DNA of 64,000 bases from Dokdonella_A ginsengisoli (GCF_042652785.1 NZ_JBHSHD010000007.1:434001-498000); one strand, 5' to 3'; positions 29,412 to 38,437 are shown, counted from the stretch's first letter. Numbers and translations are program-made. Notes: a model not told the origin generated them from the sequence alone.

Positions 29412-29501
29412 GGGACAGGCCCTTCCGAATTACGATTCGCATGCTGCGTGCGAACGCCTGAATCGTGACTGAAATTTCGCGCGGGCGAGTTAAGAATCCG
29501 C

Positions 29502-31679
29502 TCAGCGCGCGGAACCACGACGCAATTCGTAGCAACGATGAATTCGCGCGTTGCGCGCGAAGTCCGGCGGAATGGTGGAAACCGTGATGTCCTTCACGTC
29601 GAACGCACTCGACAAACCTTCGTCGAGCGTGAAACGGCGCAAATTGTTCGAAAAAACGATCAGCCCGTCCGCCGCAAGGCGCTCGCCGCACAGCGCGAGC
29701 AATTGCGCATGGTCGCGCTGGACGTCGAAATCGTCGGCGCGCTTGGAATTGGAGAAGGTCGGCGGGTCGACGAAGATCAGGTCGTACTCGCCGCGATCGT
29801 GGCGCAGCCATTCCAGCACGTCGGCCTGCACGAGCCGGTGCGACGGCCCGCCGAACCCGTTCAGCGTGAAGTTGCGCGCGGCCCATTCCAGGTAGGTCGA
29901 CGAGAGGTCGACGCTGGTGGTCGTACGTGCGCCGCCGGCCGCCGCGTGCACGCTGGCGCTCGCGGTGTAGCAAAACAGGTTCAGGAACCGCGCACCGCGT
30001 GCCGCGGCGCGAATGCGCGCGCGCGCCGGCCGGTGGTCGAGGAACAGCCCGCTGTCGAGGTAGTCGAACAGGTTCACGCGGAACTTCAGCCCGCCCTCCT
30101 CCACCACCAGGAACTCGTCGCGGCGTTCCAAACGCCCGTATTTGGAGCCGCCCTTGGCCCGATAGCGCGTCTTCAGAGCGATGCGTTCGCGCGGCACGCC
30201 CAGGGCGGCGCCCGCGCCGCGCACCAGATCGCGCAGCCGGTCGCGCGCGACCGCCTCGGGTATCTCGCGCGGCGGGGCGTATTCCTGCACGTGCAGCCAG
30301 GTCTGCGGGAAGGTCTCGTGCGACGGCGCGTCGTCGCGCGCGACGGCCGTGTAGACGTCGATCGCCGCGGCGTACTCGGGAATGTCGGCGTCGTAGACGC
30401 GGTAGCACGAAATTCCCTCGCGCTCGAAGCGCTTGCGCAGGTGACGCTGGCTCTTGGTGATGCGGTTGGCCACCGCCTGCGCGCCCTCCGAAAGCGGCTT
30501 CTCGACGTGCTCGCGCGGCGCGGTCTCGGCCAGATCGAACGTCAGCAGGCGGCACTCGAGCGCACCGTTGTAGAGCGTGTAGCGCTTGTCCGCGCGCAGG
30601 CCCAGCGCATGGCCGAGCTCGTCGTCGGCGACGATGACACTCGCGCGCCAGCCGACGAACTCCGAACGCAGGCGCTCGCCGAAGGCGCGATACAGCGAAG
30701 CGAGCTGTGCGCGCTCGCCGAGCCGCTCGCCGTAGGGCGGATTGCAGATGACCAGACCGGGCGCGGCGGTTCCTTCCGGCCGGCGCAGGTGCTCGGCCGA
30801 ATGCCGCGCCAGATGCACGAACCCGGCGACGCCGGCCGCCTGCGCGTTGCGCTTGGCCTCGTTCAGCACGCGCGGATCCTGGTCACTGCCGAAAAACACC
30901 GGGGAGAGCGCGCGCAAGCCCTCTTCCGCGCGCCGGTGCGCTTCGGCCTGCAGCGTTTCCCACAGCGCAGCGTCGTGGCCGCGCCAGCCGAGGAAGCCGA
31001 AGTAGTCGCGGCGCAGGCCCGGCGCGACGTCGGCCGCCATCAGCGCGGCCTCGATCGGCAGCGTGCCGGAACCGCACATCGGATCGACCAGCGCGCCGCC
31101 GGCCGCGGCGATCGCCGGCCAGCCCGCGCGCAGCAGCATCGCGCAGGCGAGGTTTTCCTTCAGCGGCGCCTCGCCCTGCCCCTGGCGCCAGCCGCGGCGA
31201 TGCAGCGGCGTGCCGGCAAGGTCCAGCGAGACGGTGGCTCGCTGGCGGTGCAGCCGCACGTTCACGCGGATCGACGGCCGCTCCACGTCGACGTCCGGGC
31301 GCGTACCGGCCTCGCGCCGGAACTGGTCGACGATCGCGTCCTTGGTGCGCAGGGCGACGAACTGGGTGTTGTTCAGTGCGCTCGAGCCGCCGACCGCGTC
31401 GACAGCGAAGCGGCCGTCGGCGGCGAGGTGCGCGGACCAGTCGATCGCCTGCACGCCGGCGTAGAGCGCATCCGCGTCGGCGGCGTCGAATTCCGCCAGA
31501 TGCAGCAGCACGCGGCTGGCCAGGCGCGACCACAGGCAGGCGCGATAGGCCAGCTCGAGCGAGCCGGTGAAGTGCACGCCGGCGAGGGCCTCGCGCGCTT
31601 CCTCGGCACCGAGCGCGCGCAACTCGTCGCGCAGCAGGTATTCGAGTCCCTTCGGGCAGGTCGCGAACAGTTCCGGCAC
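29502..31679 (-). CDS. rlmL: 23S rRNA methyltransferase RlmL/RlmK fusion (m2G2445 and m7G2069)
   Basis: Bifunctional rRNA methyltransferase of 725 residues. N-terminal THUMP domain, then the RlmL domain with VDPMCGSGTLPIEAALMAADVAPG and the catalytic VICNPPYGERLG. The C-terminal RlmK domain has FLNLFCYTASASVHAAAGGA and DLIFVDPPTFSNSKR. It starts at GTG 31679, one base after the stop of the upstream hydrolase gene, so the two are translationally linked. Confidence 0.96.
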   Translation of the reverse strand: MPELFATCPKGLEYLLRDELRALGAEEAREALAGVHFTGSLELAYRACLWSRLASRVLLHLAEFDAADADALYAGVQAIDWSAHLAADGRFAVDAVGGSSALNNTQFVALRTKDAIVDQFRREAGTRPDVDVERPSIRVNVRLHRQRATVSLDLAGTPLHRRGWRQGQGEAPLKENLACAMLLRAGWPAIAAAGGALVDPMCGSGTLPIEAALMAADVAPGLRRDYFGFLGWRGHDAALWETLQAEAHRRAEEGLRALSPVFFGSDQDPRVLNEAKRNAQAAGVAGFVHLARHSAEHLRRPEGTAAPGLVICNPPYGERLGERAQLASLYRAFGERLRSEFVGWRASVIVADDELGHALGLRADKRYTLYNGALECRLLTFDLAETAPREHVEKPLSEGAQAVANRITKSQRHLRKRFEREGISCYRVYDADIPEYAAAIDVYTAVARDDAPSHETFPQTWLHVQEYAPPREIPEAVARDRLRDLVRGAGAALGVPRERIALKTRYRAKGGSKYGRLERRDEFLVVEEGGLKFRVNLFDYLDSGLFLDHRPARARIRAAARGARFLNLFCYTASASVHAAAGGARTTTSVDLSSTYLEWAARNFTLNGFGGPSHRLVQADVLEWLRHDRGEYDLIFVDPPTFSNSKRADDFDVQRDHAQLLALCGERLAADGLIVFSNNLRRFTLDEGLSSAFDVKDITVSTIPPDFARNARIHRCYELRRGSAR

Positions 31680-31680
31680 G

Positions 31681-32193
31681 TCAGTGGAGCCCGCTCAGGA
31701 ACCGGCGGAACAGCTCGGCGCATTCGGACACGTGCGCACCGAGGCGATGGTCGTCGTCGACCAGGTGCAGCGCCGCCGCGCGCTCGCGCGCGAAGTCGAT
31801 CGCCGCGTCCACCGGGCAGACCTCGTCACGCCAGCCGTGCACCAGCGCGATCGGCACCGCCGCCGCGCGGAACGGCTGCGGATAACCGGGGATGCCGGTG
31901 GGCAGCGCGAGCAGGAACAGGCCGGCGCTGGGCCGCGCCACGGAGGCCGGTCCGGACACGAAGGCGCCCATGCTGGAACCGGCGAACACCACGCGTCCCT
32001 CGGCCGGCGCATGCGCCAGCGCCCGCGCGATGCGCGCGTCGATTTCGCGCGGATCGCGCGTGGCGTCGAGGTCGCGGTAGTCCGGACGCACCTCGGCCCA
32101 GCCGAGCGCCACGGCGACCTCGGCCAGCGCACTGACCTTGGTCGCCTGCGGGCCGCTTTCCAGGCCGTGCGAGAGGATGACCGTGCCTTTCAT
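31681..32193 (-). CDS. Small alpha/beta hydrolase (YqiA-like)
   Basis: 170 residues. TVILSHGLESGPQATKVSAL carries the HG motif, VVFAGSSMGAFVSG the nucleophile Ser74 in GxSxG, VHGWRDEVCPVD the acid and VDDDHRLGAH the His. Probably a cytoplasmic esterase. Its ATG directly follows one arm of an inverted repeat element and has no Shine-Dalgarno sequence. Upstream and divergent is ampD; downstream and coupled is rlmL. Confidence 0.88.
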   Translation of the reverse strand: MKGTVILSHGLESGPQATKVSALAEVAVALGWAEVRPDYRDLDATRDPREIDARIARALAHAPAEGRVVFAGSSMGAFVSGPASVARPSAGLFLLALPTGIPGYPQPFRAAAVPIALVHGWRDEVCPVDAAIDFARERAAALHLVDDDHRLGAHVSECAELFRRFLSGLH

Positions 32194-32304
32194 GGGAATG
32201 GGGAATCGGGAGTGGGGAATCGCGAAAGCATAGCGGCACTTCGCCCCAGGGGGCGAAAACTTGTAGCCTTCCGCACCCGCCGATTCCCGATTCCCCATTC
32301 CCGG
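32194..32304. repeat. GGGAATCG inverted-repeat element in the divergent hydrolase/ampD promoter region
   Basis: Left arm 32194-32222 is a run of GGGAATGGGGAATCGGGAGT-type heptamers; right arm 32280-32304 is the complement (CGATTCCCGATTCCCCATTC). Between them TTCGCCCC-AG-GGGGCGAA (32240-32257) forms a second perfect hairpin. The whole element fills the space between the two start codons. A related copy lies inside metH at 24234-24295. Confidence 0.8.
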
Positions 32305-32313
32305 CCGTTGCCC

Positions 32314-32883
32314 ATGCCCGCACTCGTCATCCACGACTGGCCGCTGCCGTACGAGGAACGCCTGGCCGCGCGGCCGTCGGCGGCGATCGACCTCGTCGTG
32401 ATCCACTGCACCGAGCTGCCGGACATGACGCTGGCGCGCGAATTCGGCGAGCGCATCCACTACGAAGGCTCGCGCACCGGCAACAGCGGCCACTACTACA
32501 TCGACACCGACGGCGCAGTGTCGCGCTTCGTCGGCGACCTGCGCGTGGCCAACCACACCTACAGCTACAACCCGCGCTCGATCGGCATCGAGCTGGTCAA
32601 CCTCGGCCGCTATCCGCATTGGGGCGACAGCCGCCACCAGGAATTCAGCGTGCCGTACACGCCCGAGCAGATCGCCTCGCTGCGCGCCCTGCTCGGCCGC
32701 CTGCGCCACGATCACGCGAACCTGCGCTGGATCGCCGGCCACGAGGACCTCGACCGCCGCCTCGAGCCGGCAAAGGACGATCCTTCGATCCTGCTGCGGC
32801 GGCGCCAAGACCCCGGCCCGCTGTTTCCGTGGGACGAGGTCGTTCCCGAGAGCGGGCTGGAGCGCCTGAAGCCGGAACCCTGA
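32314..32883 (+). CDS. ampD: AmpD-like N-acetylmuramoyl-L-alanine amidase
   Basis: Zinc amidase that cuts 1,6-anhydro-muropeptides during cell-wall recycling. 189 residues, AmpD length, with no signal peptide, so cytoplasmic. Amidase_2 motifs: VVIHCTELP (His31), GNSGHYYIDTDG, RVANHTYSYNPRSIGIELVN (His81), IAGHEDL and the C-terminal RRRQDPGPLFPW, whose Asp166 is the third zinc ligand. Confidence 0.88.
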   Translation: MPALVIHDWPLPYEERLAARPSAAIDLVVIHCTELPDMTLAREFGERIHYEGSRTGNSGHYYIDTDGAVSRFVGDLRVANHTYSYNPRSIGIELVNLGRYPHWGDSRHQEFSVPYTPEQIASLRALLGRLRHDHANLRWIAGHEDLDRRLEPAKDDPSILLRRRQDPGPLFPWDEVVPESGLERLKPEP

Positions 32884-32941
32884 AACCGGGCCGCCGATCC
32901 TGCCGGCTATACTGGGCGGCCCTTTCCGCCCGATCCGCCCG

Positions 32942-33811
32942 ATGGCCGCCCACGTCGAAGAACTGCTGACCCTGCTTCAGCTCGAACGCCTCGAGGACAA
33001 CCTGTTCCGCGGCGAGAGCCGCGACATCGGCACGCGCTTCGTGTTCGGCGGGCAGGTGCTCGGCCAGGCGCTGTCGGCGGCGCAGCAGACCGTCGACGCC
33101 GACCGCGCCGCGCATTCGCTGCACGCCTACTTCCTGCGCGCCGGCGACATCGAGAAGCCGATCGTCTACAACGTCGAACGCACGCGCGACGGCGGCAGCT
33201 TTTCGGTGCGCCGGGTCACCGCGATCCAGCACGGCCAGCCGATCTTCAATTTCTCGGCCTCGTTCCAGGTCGCCGAGACCGGCGTCGAGCACCAGGTGTC
33301 GATGCCCGAAGTGCCCAAGGCGGCCGACCTCGACCCGCCCAAGCCGCTGTCCGCCGATGAGCTCGCCAAGCTGCCGCCGAAGCTGCAGCGCTGGTTCGGC
33401 CGCGGCGGCCCGTTCGAGTTCCGCCACGTCTACCCGCGCGACGAGCTGAAGCCGGCCAAGCGCCCGCCGCAGCAGCAAGTCTGGTTCCGCCTGACCAGCC
33501 GCATCGCCGACGACGCGGTGCTGCATCGCGCCCTGCTCGCCTACGCCTCGGATTTCCACCTGATCGGCACCGCGATGCTGCCGCACGGCATCTCGTTCCT
33601 GCAGCGCAACGTGCAGGTGGCCAGCCTTGACCACGCGCTGTGGTTCCATCGGCCGTTCCGCGTCGACGAATGGCTGCTCTACGCCTGCGACAGCCCCACC
33701 GCGCAGGGCGGACGCGGCCTCGCGCGCGGCCTTTTCTACGACGAGAGCGGCCGCCTGGTCGCCTCGACGGCGCAGGAAGGCCTGATTCGCCTGCGCCCCG
33801 AAACCGCGTAG
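32942..33811 (+). CDS. tesB: Acyl-CoA thioesterase II
   Basis: Hydrolyses medium- and long-chain acyl-CoA in the cytoplasm. 289 residues, the TesB length, with two hot-dog folds. RFVFGGQVLGQALSAAQQTV, HSLHAYFLRAGD, LAYASDFHLIGTA (catalytic Asp) and LVASTAQEGLIR (catalytic Gln) are family signatures. TATACT at 32908-32913 is a likely -10. Confidence 0.96.
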   Translation: MAAHVEELLTLLQLERLEDNLFRGESRDIGTRFVFGGQVLGQALSAAQQTVDADRAAHSLHAYFLRAGDIEKPIVYNVERTRDGGSFSVRRVTAIQHGQPIFNFSASFQVAETGVEHQVSMPEVPKAADLDPPKPLSADELAKLPPKLQRWFGRGGPFEFRHVYPRDELKPAKRPPQQQVWFRLTSRIADDAVLHRALLAYASDFHLIGTAMLPHGISFLQRNVQVASLDHALWFHRPFRVDEWLLYACDSPTAQGGRGLARGLFYDESGRLVASTAQEGLIRLRPETA

Positions 33812-33820
33812 CATCGACCC

Positions 33821-34207
33821 ATGCGCCAGATCTATACCTCGCCCCGCATGGAAAACATCCAGCGCGTCGTCGCGCTGATGGCCGAGAAGGGCATCCAGAC
33901 CTCGATCGCGAACCGGCGCGCCTACCAGGGCTCGGACTGGAAGCGCTTCAGCTACACCGCGAAGGGCGATCGCGACTCCTGGCCGCAGGTATGCGTGGTG
34001 CGCTCGGAGGACCAGACCGCCGCGCGGCGGATCCTGCGTGACGCCGGGCTGGAACCGGCGACCCGCTTCGCCGACGAACTGGCCGCCGCACGCAGCGCCG
34101 GCGACGCCAGCGGCCACCGCCGCACCTCGACGCGGATCAAGCTGATCCTGCTCGCCCTGATCGGCGGCGTCGCGGCGCTGATCGCGATGACGATGCTGTC
34201 GCGCTGA
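33821..34207 (+). CDS. Membrane-anchored DUF2007-like protein
   Basis: 128 residues. The N-terminal 70 (MRQIYTSPRMENIQRVVALM ... SWPQVCVVRSEDQTAARRIL) resemble the small DUF2007 / putative signal-transducing domain. A linker is followed by a single C-terminal membrane helix (IKLILLALIGGVAALIAMTML). Xanthomonas relatives have been called pathogenicity-like proteins (recollection), without a defined function. It starts 9 bases after tesB and is probably co-transcribed with it. Confidence 0.8.
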   Translation: MRQIYTSPRMENIQRVVALMAEKGIQTSIANRRAYQGSDWKRFSYTAKGDRDSWPQVCVVRSEDQTAARRILRDAGLEPATRFADELAAARSAGDASGHRRTSTRIKLILLALIGGVAALIAMTMLSR

Positions 34208-34298
34208 GGCGGCGCGCTTCCTGAACCGCAGCGCGCCGGGACACGGCGGACGCCGCTCTCCCCGCCCGGCCCCCGGATGCGCCGCCGCGGCGAAACGC

Positions 34299-34304
34299 TA
34301 GAAT
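34299..34304 (+). promoter_or_regulatory. -10-like TAGAAT directly before the bpt start codon
   Basis: TAGAAT ends 5 bases before ATG 34310, and no Shine-Dalgarno sequence is present. Transcription would begin at or next to the A of ATG, that is, a leaderless message. The same spacing occurs at miaA. Confidence 0.45.
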
Positions 34305-34309
34305 GCGCC

Positions 34310-35026
34310 ATGCGTTCGGATGTCGTCCGCCTGTTCCAGACCCTGCCGCATCCGTGCGGCTATTTCGACGAGCGCACCGCGCAGAACATCGTCATCGACC
34401 CGAGCGCGCCGCAGCTGCCGCAGATCTACGATCTGGCCGTGCAGCGCGGCTACCGCCGCGCCGGCGGCCACGTCTACCATCCGCAGTGCCAGGGCTGCAG
34501 CGCCTGCGTCGCCTGCCGCGTGCCGATCGCACGCTTCCGCCCCGACCGCAGCCAGCGCCGCTGCCTGGCGCGCAACGCCGACCTGTCGGTGCAGATCGTG
34601 CCGGCCGCCTACACCGACGAGTACTTCGCGCTCTACCGCACCTACCTGAGCGCGCGCCACCGCGACGGCGGCATGGACGACGCCCGGCCCGAGGACTTCG
34701 CACGCTTCCTGTACACCGCGTGGAGCCCGACCCGCTTCATCGAATTCCGCGACGGCGCACGCCTGCTCGCGCTCGCCGTCACCGACTTCTGCGCGGCGGG
34801 GCTTTCGGCCGTCTATACGTTCTTCGATCCGGAACACGAATCGCGCGGCCTGGGCACCTGCGCGATCCTGAACCAGATCCGCATCGCGCGCGAGCACGGC
34901 CTGCCGCATCTGTATCTGGGCTTCTGGATCGACGGCCATCCGAAGATGCACTACAAGTCGCGCTACCGGCCGCTGGAAATCCTGCGCGACAATGCGTGGC
35001 TCGACCTGGACGCCCCGGCCCGCTGA
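34310..35026 (+). CDS. bpt: Aspartate/glutamate leucyltransferase (N-end rule)
   Basis: Adds leucine to proteins with N-terminal Asp or Glu, marking them for ClpS/ClpAP. 238 residues. The N-terminal zinc/haem-type Cys cluster CQGCSACVACRVP, LPHPCGYFDERTAQNIVIDP, and the C-terminal YTFFDPEHESRGLGTCAIL and LGFWIDGHPKMHYKSRYRPLE define the arginyl/leucyl-tRNA transferase family of bacterial type. ATG 34310 was preferred to an upstream start because TAGAAT sits just before it. Confidence 0.95.
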   Translation: MRSDVVRLFQTLPHPCGYFDERTAQNIVIDPSAPQLPQIYDLAVQRGYRRAGGHVYHPQCQGCSACVACRVPIARFRPDRSQRRCLARNADLSVQIVPAAYTDEYFALYRTYLSARHRDGGMDDARPEDFARFLYTAWSPTRFIEFRDGARLLALAVTDFCAAGLSAVYTFFDPEHESRGLGTCAILNQIRIAREHGLPHLYLGFWIDGHPKMHYKSRYRPLEILRDNAWLDLDAPAR

Positions 35027-35047
35027 GTCCGCTGGCCTGCGCCCCGC

Positions 35048-35100
35048 GGCGCCAACCGCCTTCACCATCACGCCCGGCAACGGTGGCGCCTGGCTTTTTT
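35048..35100 (+). terminator. Terminator of bpt
   Basis: GGCGCCAACCG pairs with CGGTGGCGCC (one bulged base) across a loop of about 22 bases, followed by TGGCTTTTTT. It ends 9 bases before the stop codon of the convergent small gene. Confidence 0.55.
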
Positions 35101-35109
35101 CCGAGCCGG

Positions 35110-35376
35110 TCAGATGAATCCGATCTCGTGCTCGCCGTGCATCGACATGACGAGCTTCACCATCGACACCGGCACCATCAGTTCGAGTTCGAGCCGCTCG
35201 CCGTTCGGGCCCTTGCCGACCAGGGTCATGCCGAACAGCGGCCCGGCCGCGTCGATCTCCACGCAGACGATGTGCGGTCCGCCGGGCGTGTCGCGCAGGT
35301 ACGGCTTGATCGCCTCGCCCAGCGCATCGAGCGCCTGCGGAAACAGGAAGACGGCGTAGTTCGGGGCATCGGTCAT
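35110..35376 (-). CDS. Small conserved-looking protein of unknown function, downstream of purT
   Basis: 88 residues, MTDAPNYAVFLFPQALDALG onward, ending MSMHGEHEIGFI. Mixed alpha/beta composition, no signal, no cysteines forming a metal site. AGGAA lies 8 bases before ATG. It follows purT by 33 bases on the same strand and is probably in its operon. I do not recognise the family. Confidence 0.75.
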   Translation of the reverse strand: MTDAPNYAVFLFPQALDALGEAIKPYLRDTPGGPHIVCVEIDAAGPLFGMTLVGKGPNGERLELELMVPVSMVKLVMSMHGEHEIGFI

Positions 35377-35409
35377 GCGGACGTTCCTGCGGTTGTGAGG
35401 GATGCCCGC

Positions 35410-36591
35410 TCAGGGCGAGATCGACAGGTGCGCGGCGGCACGCACGGCCTTGGCCACGGCCGCCTCGACGTCGGCATCGCGGGCGAGCGTGACCGCCATG
35501 CGGCGCTGGCCGTGGACCTCGGGCTTGCCGAACAGGCGCAGCATCGTATCGGGTTCGGCCAGCGCTTCGGCGACGCCGTGGTAGCGCGGCCGCGCGCCGT
35601 CGCCCTCGGCGAGCACGGCGCAGGAGGCCGAAGGTCCGAACGAGCGGATCGCCGGCACCGGCAGGCCGAGGATCGCGCGCGCGTGCAGCGCGAATTCGGA
35701 CAGGTCCTGCGAGATCAGCGTGACGAGCCCGGTGTCGTGCGGGCGCGGGCTGACTTCCGAGAAGATCACCGCGTCGCCCTTGACGAAGAACTCGACGCCG
35801 AACACGCCGCGGCCGCCGAGCGCGGCGGTGATCGCCGCGGCCTGGCGCTCGGCTTCGGCCAGCGCCCGGTCGCTCATCGGCTGCGGCTGCCACGATTCGC
35901 GGTAGTCGCCCTTCTCCTGGCGATGCCCGATCGGCGCGCAGAAACGGGTGCCGCCGACGTGGCGCACCGTCAGCAGGGTGATCTCGTAGTCGAAGTCGAC
36001 GAAGCCCTCGACGATGCAGCGCCCCTGCCCGGCGCGACCGCCGGACTGCGCGTAGTCCCAGGCCGCGTCGAGGCCGTGCTCGTCGCGGACGATGCTCTGG
36101 CCCTTGCCCGAGCTCGACATCACCGGCTTGATCACGAACGGCAGGCCGAGCGCGGCCACCGCCGCGCGGTATTCCTCGCGCGTGTCGACGAAACGGTACG
36201 GCGAGGTCGGCAGCTGCAATTCCTCGGCGGCGAGACGGCGGATGCCCTCGCGGTTCATCGTCAGCCAGGCCGCGCGCGCGGTCGGCACCACGCTCAGGCC
36301 CTGCTGCTCGAGTTCCATCAGGGTCGGCGTATGGATCGCCTCGATCTCGGGCACGACCAGGTCCGGACGCTCCAGCTCGATCACGCGGCGCAGCTGCGCG
36401 CCGTCGAGCATGTCGATCACGTGCGAGCGGTGCGCCACCTGCATCGCCGGCGCGTTGGCGTAGCGATCGACCGCGATCACCTCGACGGCGAGGCGCTGCA
36501 GCTCGATCGCCACCTCCTTGCCGAGTTCGCCCGATCCGAGCAGCAGCACGCGGATCGCGGTGTCGGTGTGCGGCGTGCCGAAATCTTTCAT
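35410..36591 (-). CDS. purT: Formate-dependent phosphoribosylglycinamide formyltransferase 2
   Basis: Third step of purine synthesis, using formate and ATP instead of formyl-THF. 393 residues. N-terminal GSGELGKEVAIELQRLAVEVIAVDRYANAPAMQVAH is diagnostic, followed by an ATP-grasp domain (FVIKPVMSSSGKGQSIVRDE, GVFGVEFFVKGDAVIFSEVSPRPHDTGLVT). ATG 36591 (MKDFGTPHTDTAIRVLLLG) matches the family start; the in-frame extension upstream is unlikely. Confidence 0.96.
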   Translation of the reverse strand: MKDFGTPHTDTAIRVLLLGSGELGKEVAIELQRLAVEVIAVDRYANAPAMQVAHRSHVIDMLDGAQLRRVIELERPDLVVPEIEAIHTPTLMELEQQGLSVVPTARAAWLTMNREGIRRLAAEELQLPTSPYRFVDTREEYRAAVAALGLPFVIKPVMSSSGKGQSIVRDEHGLDAAWDYAQSGGRAGQGRCIVEGFVDFDYEITLLTVRHVGGTRFCAPIGHRQEKGDYRESWQPQPMSDRALAEAERQAAAITAALGGRGVFGVEFFVKGDAVIFSEVSPRPHDTGLVTLISQDLSEFALHARAILGLPVPAIRSFGPSASCAVLAEGDGARPRYHGVAEALAEPDTMLRLFGKPEVHGQRRMAVTLARDADVEAAVAKAVRAAAHLSISP

Positions 36592-36781
36592 GCGGGGACT
36601 CGCGGGAAGGGGAGCGCGATTGTAATGAGGCGCCGGGCCGGCGGGGCAAACCGCTTCGCTCGCCTTCCCGGCCACGCCGGAACTACGTAAGGATTCGTGA
36701 CTGCGCGCGGCGATTCACGCCCCCCGCACGCGCCGGCGGCCGCGGCTTGGCACAATGCGGCTTCCGCCAAGGGAAATCCGC

Positions 36782-38209
36782 ATGCGCCGTCTCCTCCTCG
36801 CCGTCCTGCTCGCCTCGCCGTTGCTGGCCGGCGCCGCGCCGCCCGCGCATCAGTGGTTCACGGTCCTGCTCGACGGCCGCAAGATCGGCACCTTCGAATC
36901 CAAGCGCGAGGCGCACGGCAACCAGGTCGTGACGATGCAGCGGCTCGATCTGGTGCTCGACCGCGCCGGCACGCAGGTCACGCTCGGCAGCGCGGAGACC
37001 AGCACCGAAACGCGCGACGGCAAGCCTCTGTCCTTCCGCAGCGTGTCGCAGCTGTCGGGCAGCCAGACCGTGGTCGAGGGCACGCTGCGCGGCGGCACCC
37101 TGCACCTGGTCACGCGCAACGGCGGGCAGGCGCAGAAGCGCAGCCTGCCGTGGCCGAAGGGCGCGCTGCTGCCCGAAGGCGTGCGCCTGGCCGGCGTACG
37201 CGCCGGACTCGCCGCCGGCACGCAGTACAAGGCGCTGGCGTTCCAGCCGTCGAGCCTGGACACCGCCGAGCTGACCAGCATCGTCGGCGCCCGCGAGGAC
37301 GTCGACCTGCCCGGCGGCCGCCGCGCCCTGAACCCGGTCGAGCAGACCCTGGCCTTTCCGGGCACGCCGATGAAGAGCCGCGCCTGGGTCGACGCGGACC
37401 AGACCGTGTACAAGCTGGCGATGCCGGTGATGGGCGTGGAGCTGGTCCTGCTCGCCTGCGATCGCGCCTGCGCGACCGCGCCGAACCAGGGCAGCGACGT
37501 GTTCGAGCGCACGCTGGTGACCTCGCCGCGTGCACTGGCGTCGACCGAACTCGCCGGAACGATGCGCTACACGCTGGCGTCGCGCGACACCGGCAAACCG
37601 CTGGCGCTGCCGGACACCGACGAGCAGCACGTCGAGCGGCGCGGCGACGAGTTCCTGGTGACCGTGCGCCGCGAGGCCGAGGCACGCGGCGAATCGGCGC
37701 CGGACAAGGACGACTACCTGCCCAACGACTGGCTGCAGAGCAAGTCGCCCGAGCTGGTCAAGCTGGCGCGCCACGCGGCCGGCGCGAACCGCGATCCGCT
37801 GGCGCAGATGCAGCGCGTGGAGACCTTCGTGCGCGGCTTCATCCGCAACAAGAGCCTGGGCGTCGGCTACGCCTCGGCGCTGGAAGTGGTGCGCAAGCCC
37901 GAGGGCGACTGCACCGAGCACGCCGTGCTCGTCGCCGCGCTCGGCCGTGCGCTGGGCATCGCCACGCGCGTCGTCGACGGCCTCGCCTACGCGCCCGGCT
38001 TCGCCGGCAAGGAGCAGGTGTTCGTGCCGCACGCCTGGGCACAGGCGTGGATCGACGGCCGCTGGCGCAGCTTCGACGCCGCCCTGTCCGGCTTCGACGC
38101 CGGGCACATCGCGCTGTCGGTCGGCGACGGCGATCCGTGGCGCTTCTACGCCGGCCTGGACATGCTCGGGCGCATCGAACTGCGCCGCGCCGAGGCGGTG
38201 ACGCCGTAG
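36782..38209 (+). CDS. Secreted transglutaminase-like (Arylsulfotransferase-type cysteine protease fold) protein
   Basis: 475 residues with signal peptide MRRLLLAVLLASPLLAGAA. The C-terminal third is a transglutaminase-like core: EGDCTEHAVLVAALGRALGI with catalytic Cys377, FVPHAWAQAWIDG with the His and WRSFDAALSG with the Asp. The N-terminal 300 residues (QWFTVLLDGRKIGTFESKRE) form a beta-rich domain that often accompanies such cores in exported bacterial proteins. Probably a periplasmic peptidase or cross-linking enzyme; substrate unknown. The fold name in the call refers only to the Cys-His-Asp transglutaminase-like triad. Confidence 0.85.
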   Translation: MRRLLLAVLLASPLLAGAAPPAHQWFTVLLDGRKIGTFESKREAHGNQVVTMQRLDLVLDRAGTQVTLGSAETSTETRDGKPLSFRSVSQLSGSQTVVEGTLRGGTLHLVTRNGGQAQKRSLPWPKGALLPEGVRLAGVRAGLAAGTQYKALAFQPSSLDTAELTSIVGAREDVDLPGGRRALNPVEQTLAFPGTPMKSRAWVDADQTVYKLAMPVMGVELVLLACDRACATAPNQGSDVFERTLVTSPRALASTELAGTMRYTLASRDTGKPLALPDTDEQHVERRGDEFLVTVRREAEARGESAPDKDDYLPNDWLQSKSPELVKLARHAAGANRDPLAQMQRVETFVRGFIRNKSLGVGYASALEVVRKPEGDCTEHAVLVAALGRALGIATRVVDGLAYAPGFAGKEQVFVPHAWAQAWIDGRWRSFDAALSGFDAGHIALSVGDGDPWRFYAGLDMLGRIELRRAEAVTP

Positions 38210-38408
38210 CAGGCGTCGCCGCGCCGGTCGGTAGCCGTCGTCGATCGCCGGCACGCCACGGCAACGGGGCGAATCGACGCCAGCCGGCGCGCACCCAGCG
38301 CCCCGTTGCCGGAATCCGATCGAGCCGGCATCGGCGACGCGCGCTCGCGACTGGGCGCGCTTGCGGGCCTTCCGTTTTTTCCCGGACCACGATCCGCTGC
38401 GCAGATCG

Positions 38409-38437
38409 TCGACACCACATTTGGCGTTTGATATATT
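38409..38437 (+). promoter_or_regulatory. Promoter of the SPFH-RHH-CPBP operon
   Basis: TCGACA (38409-38414, 5/6), 17-base spacer, TATATT (38432-38437, 5/6), in an AT-rich patch. A second overlapping GATATC palindrome lies at 38441-38446. The leader to ATG 38472 is about 28 bases and includes AGGAGG. Confidence 0.55.

Noticed and set aside
36592..36781. Possible operator or small RNA between purT and the transglutaminase-like gene
   Set aside because: No inverted repeat, terminator or convincing promoter pair beyond a weak CACAAT hexamer.
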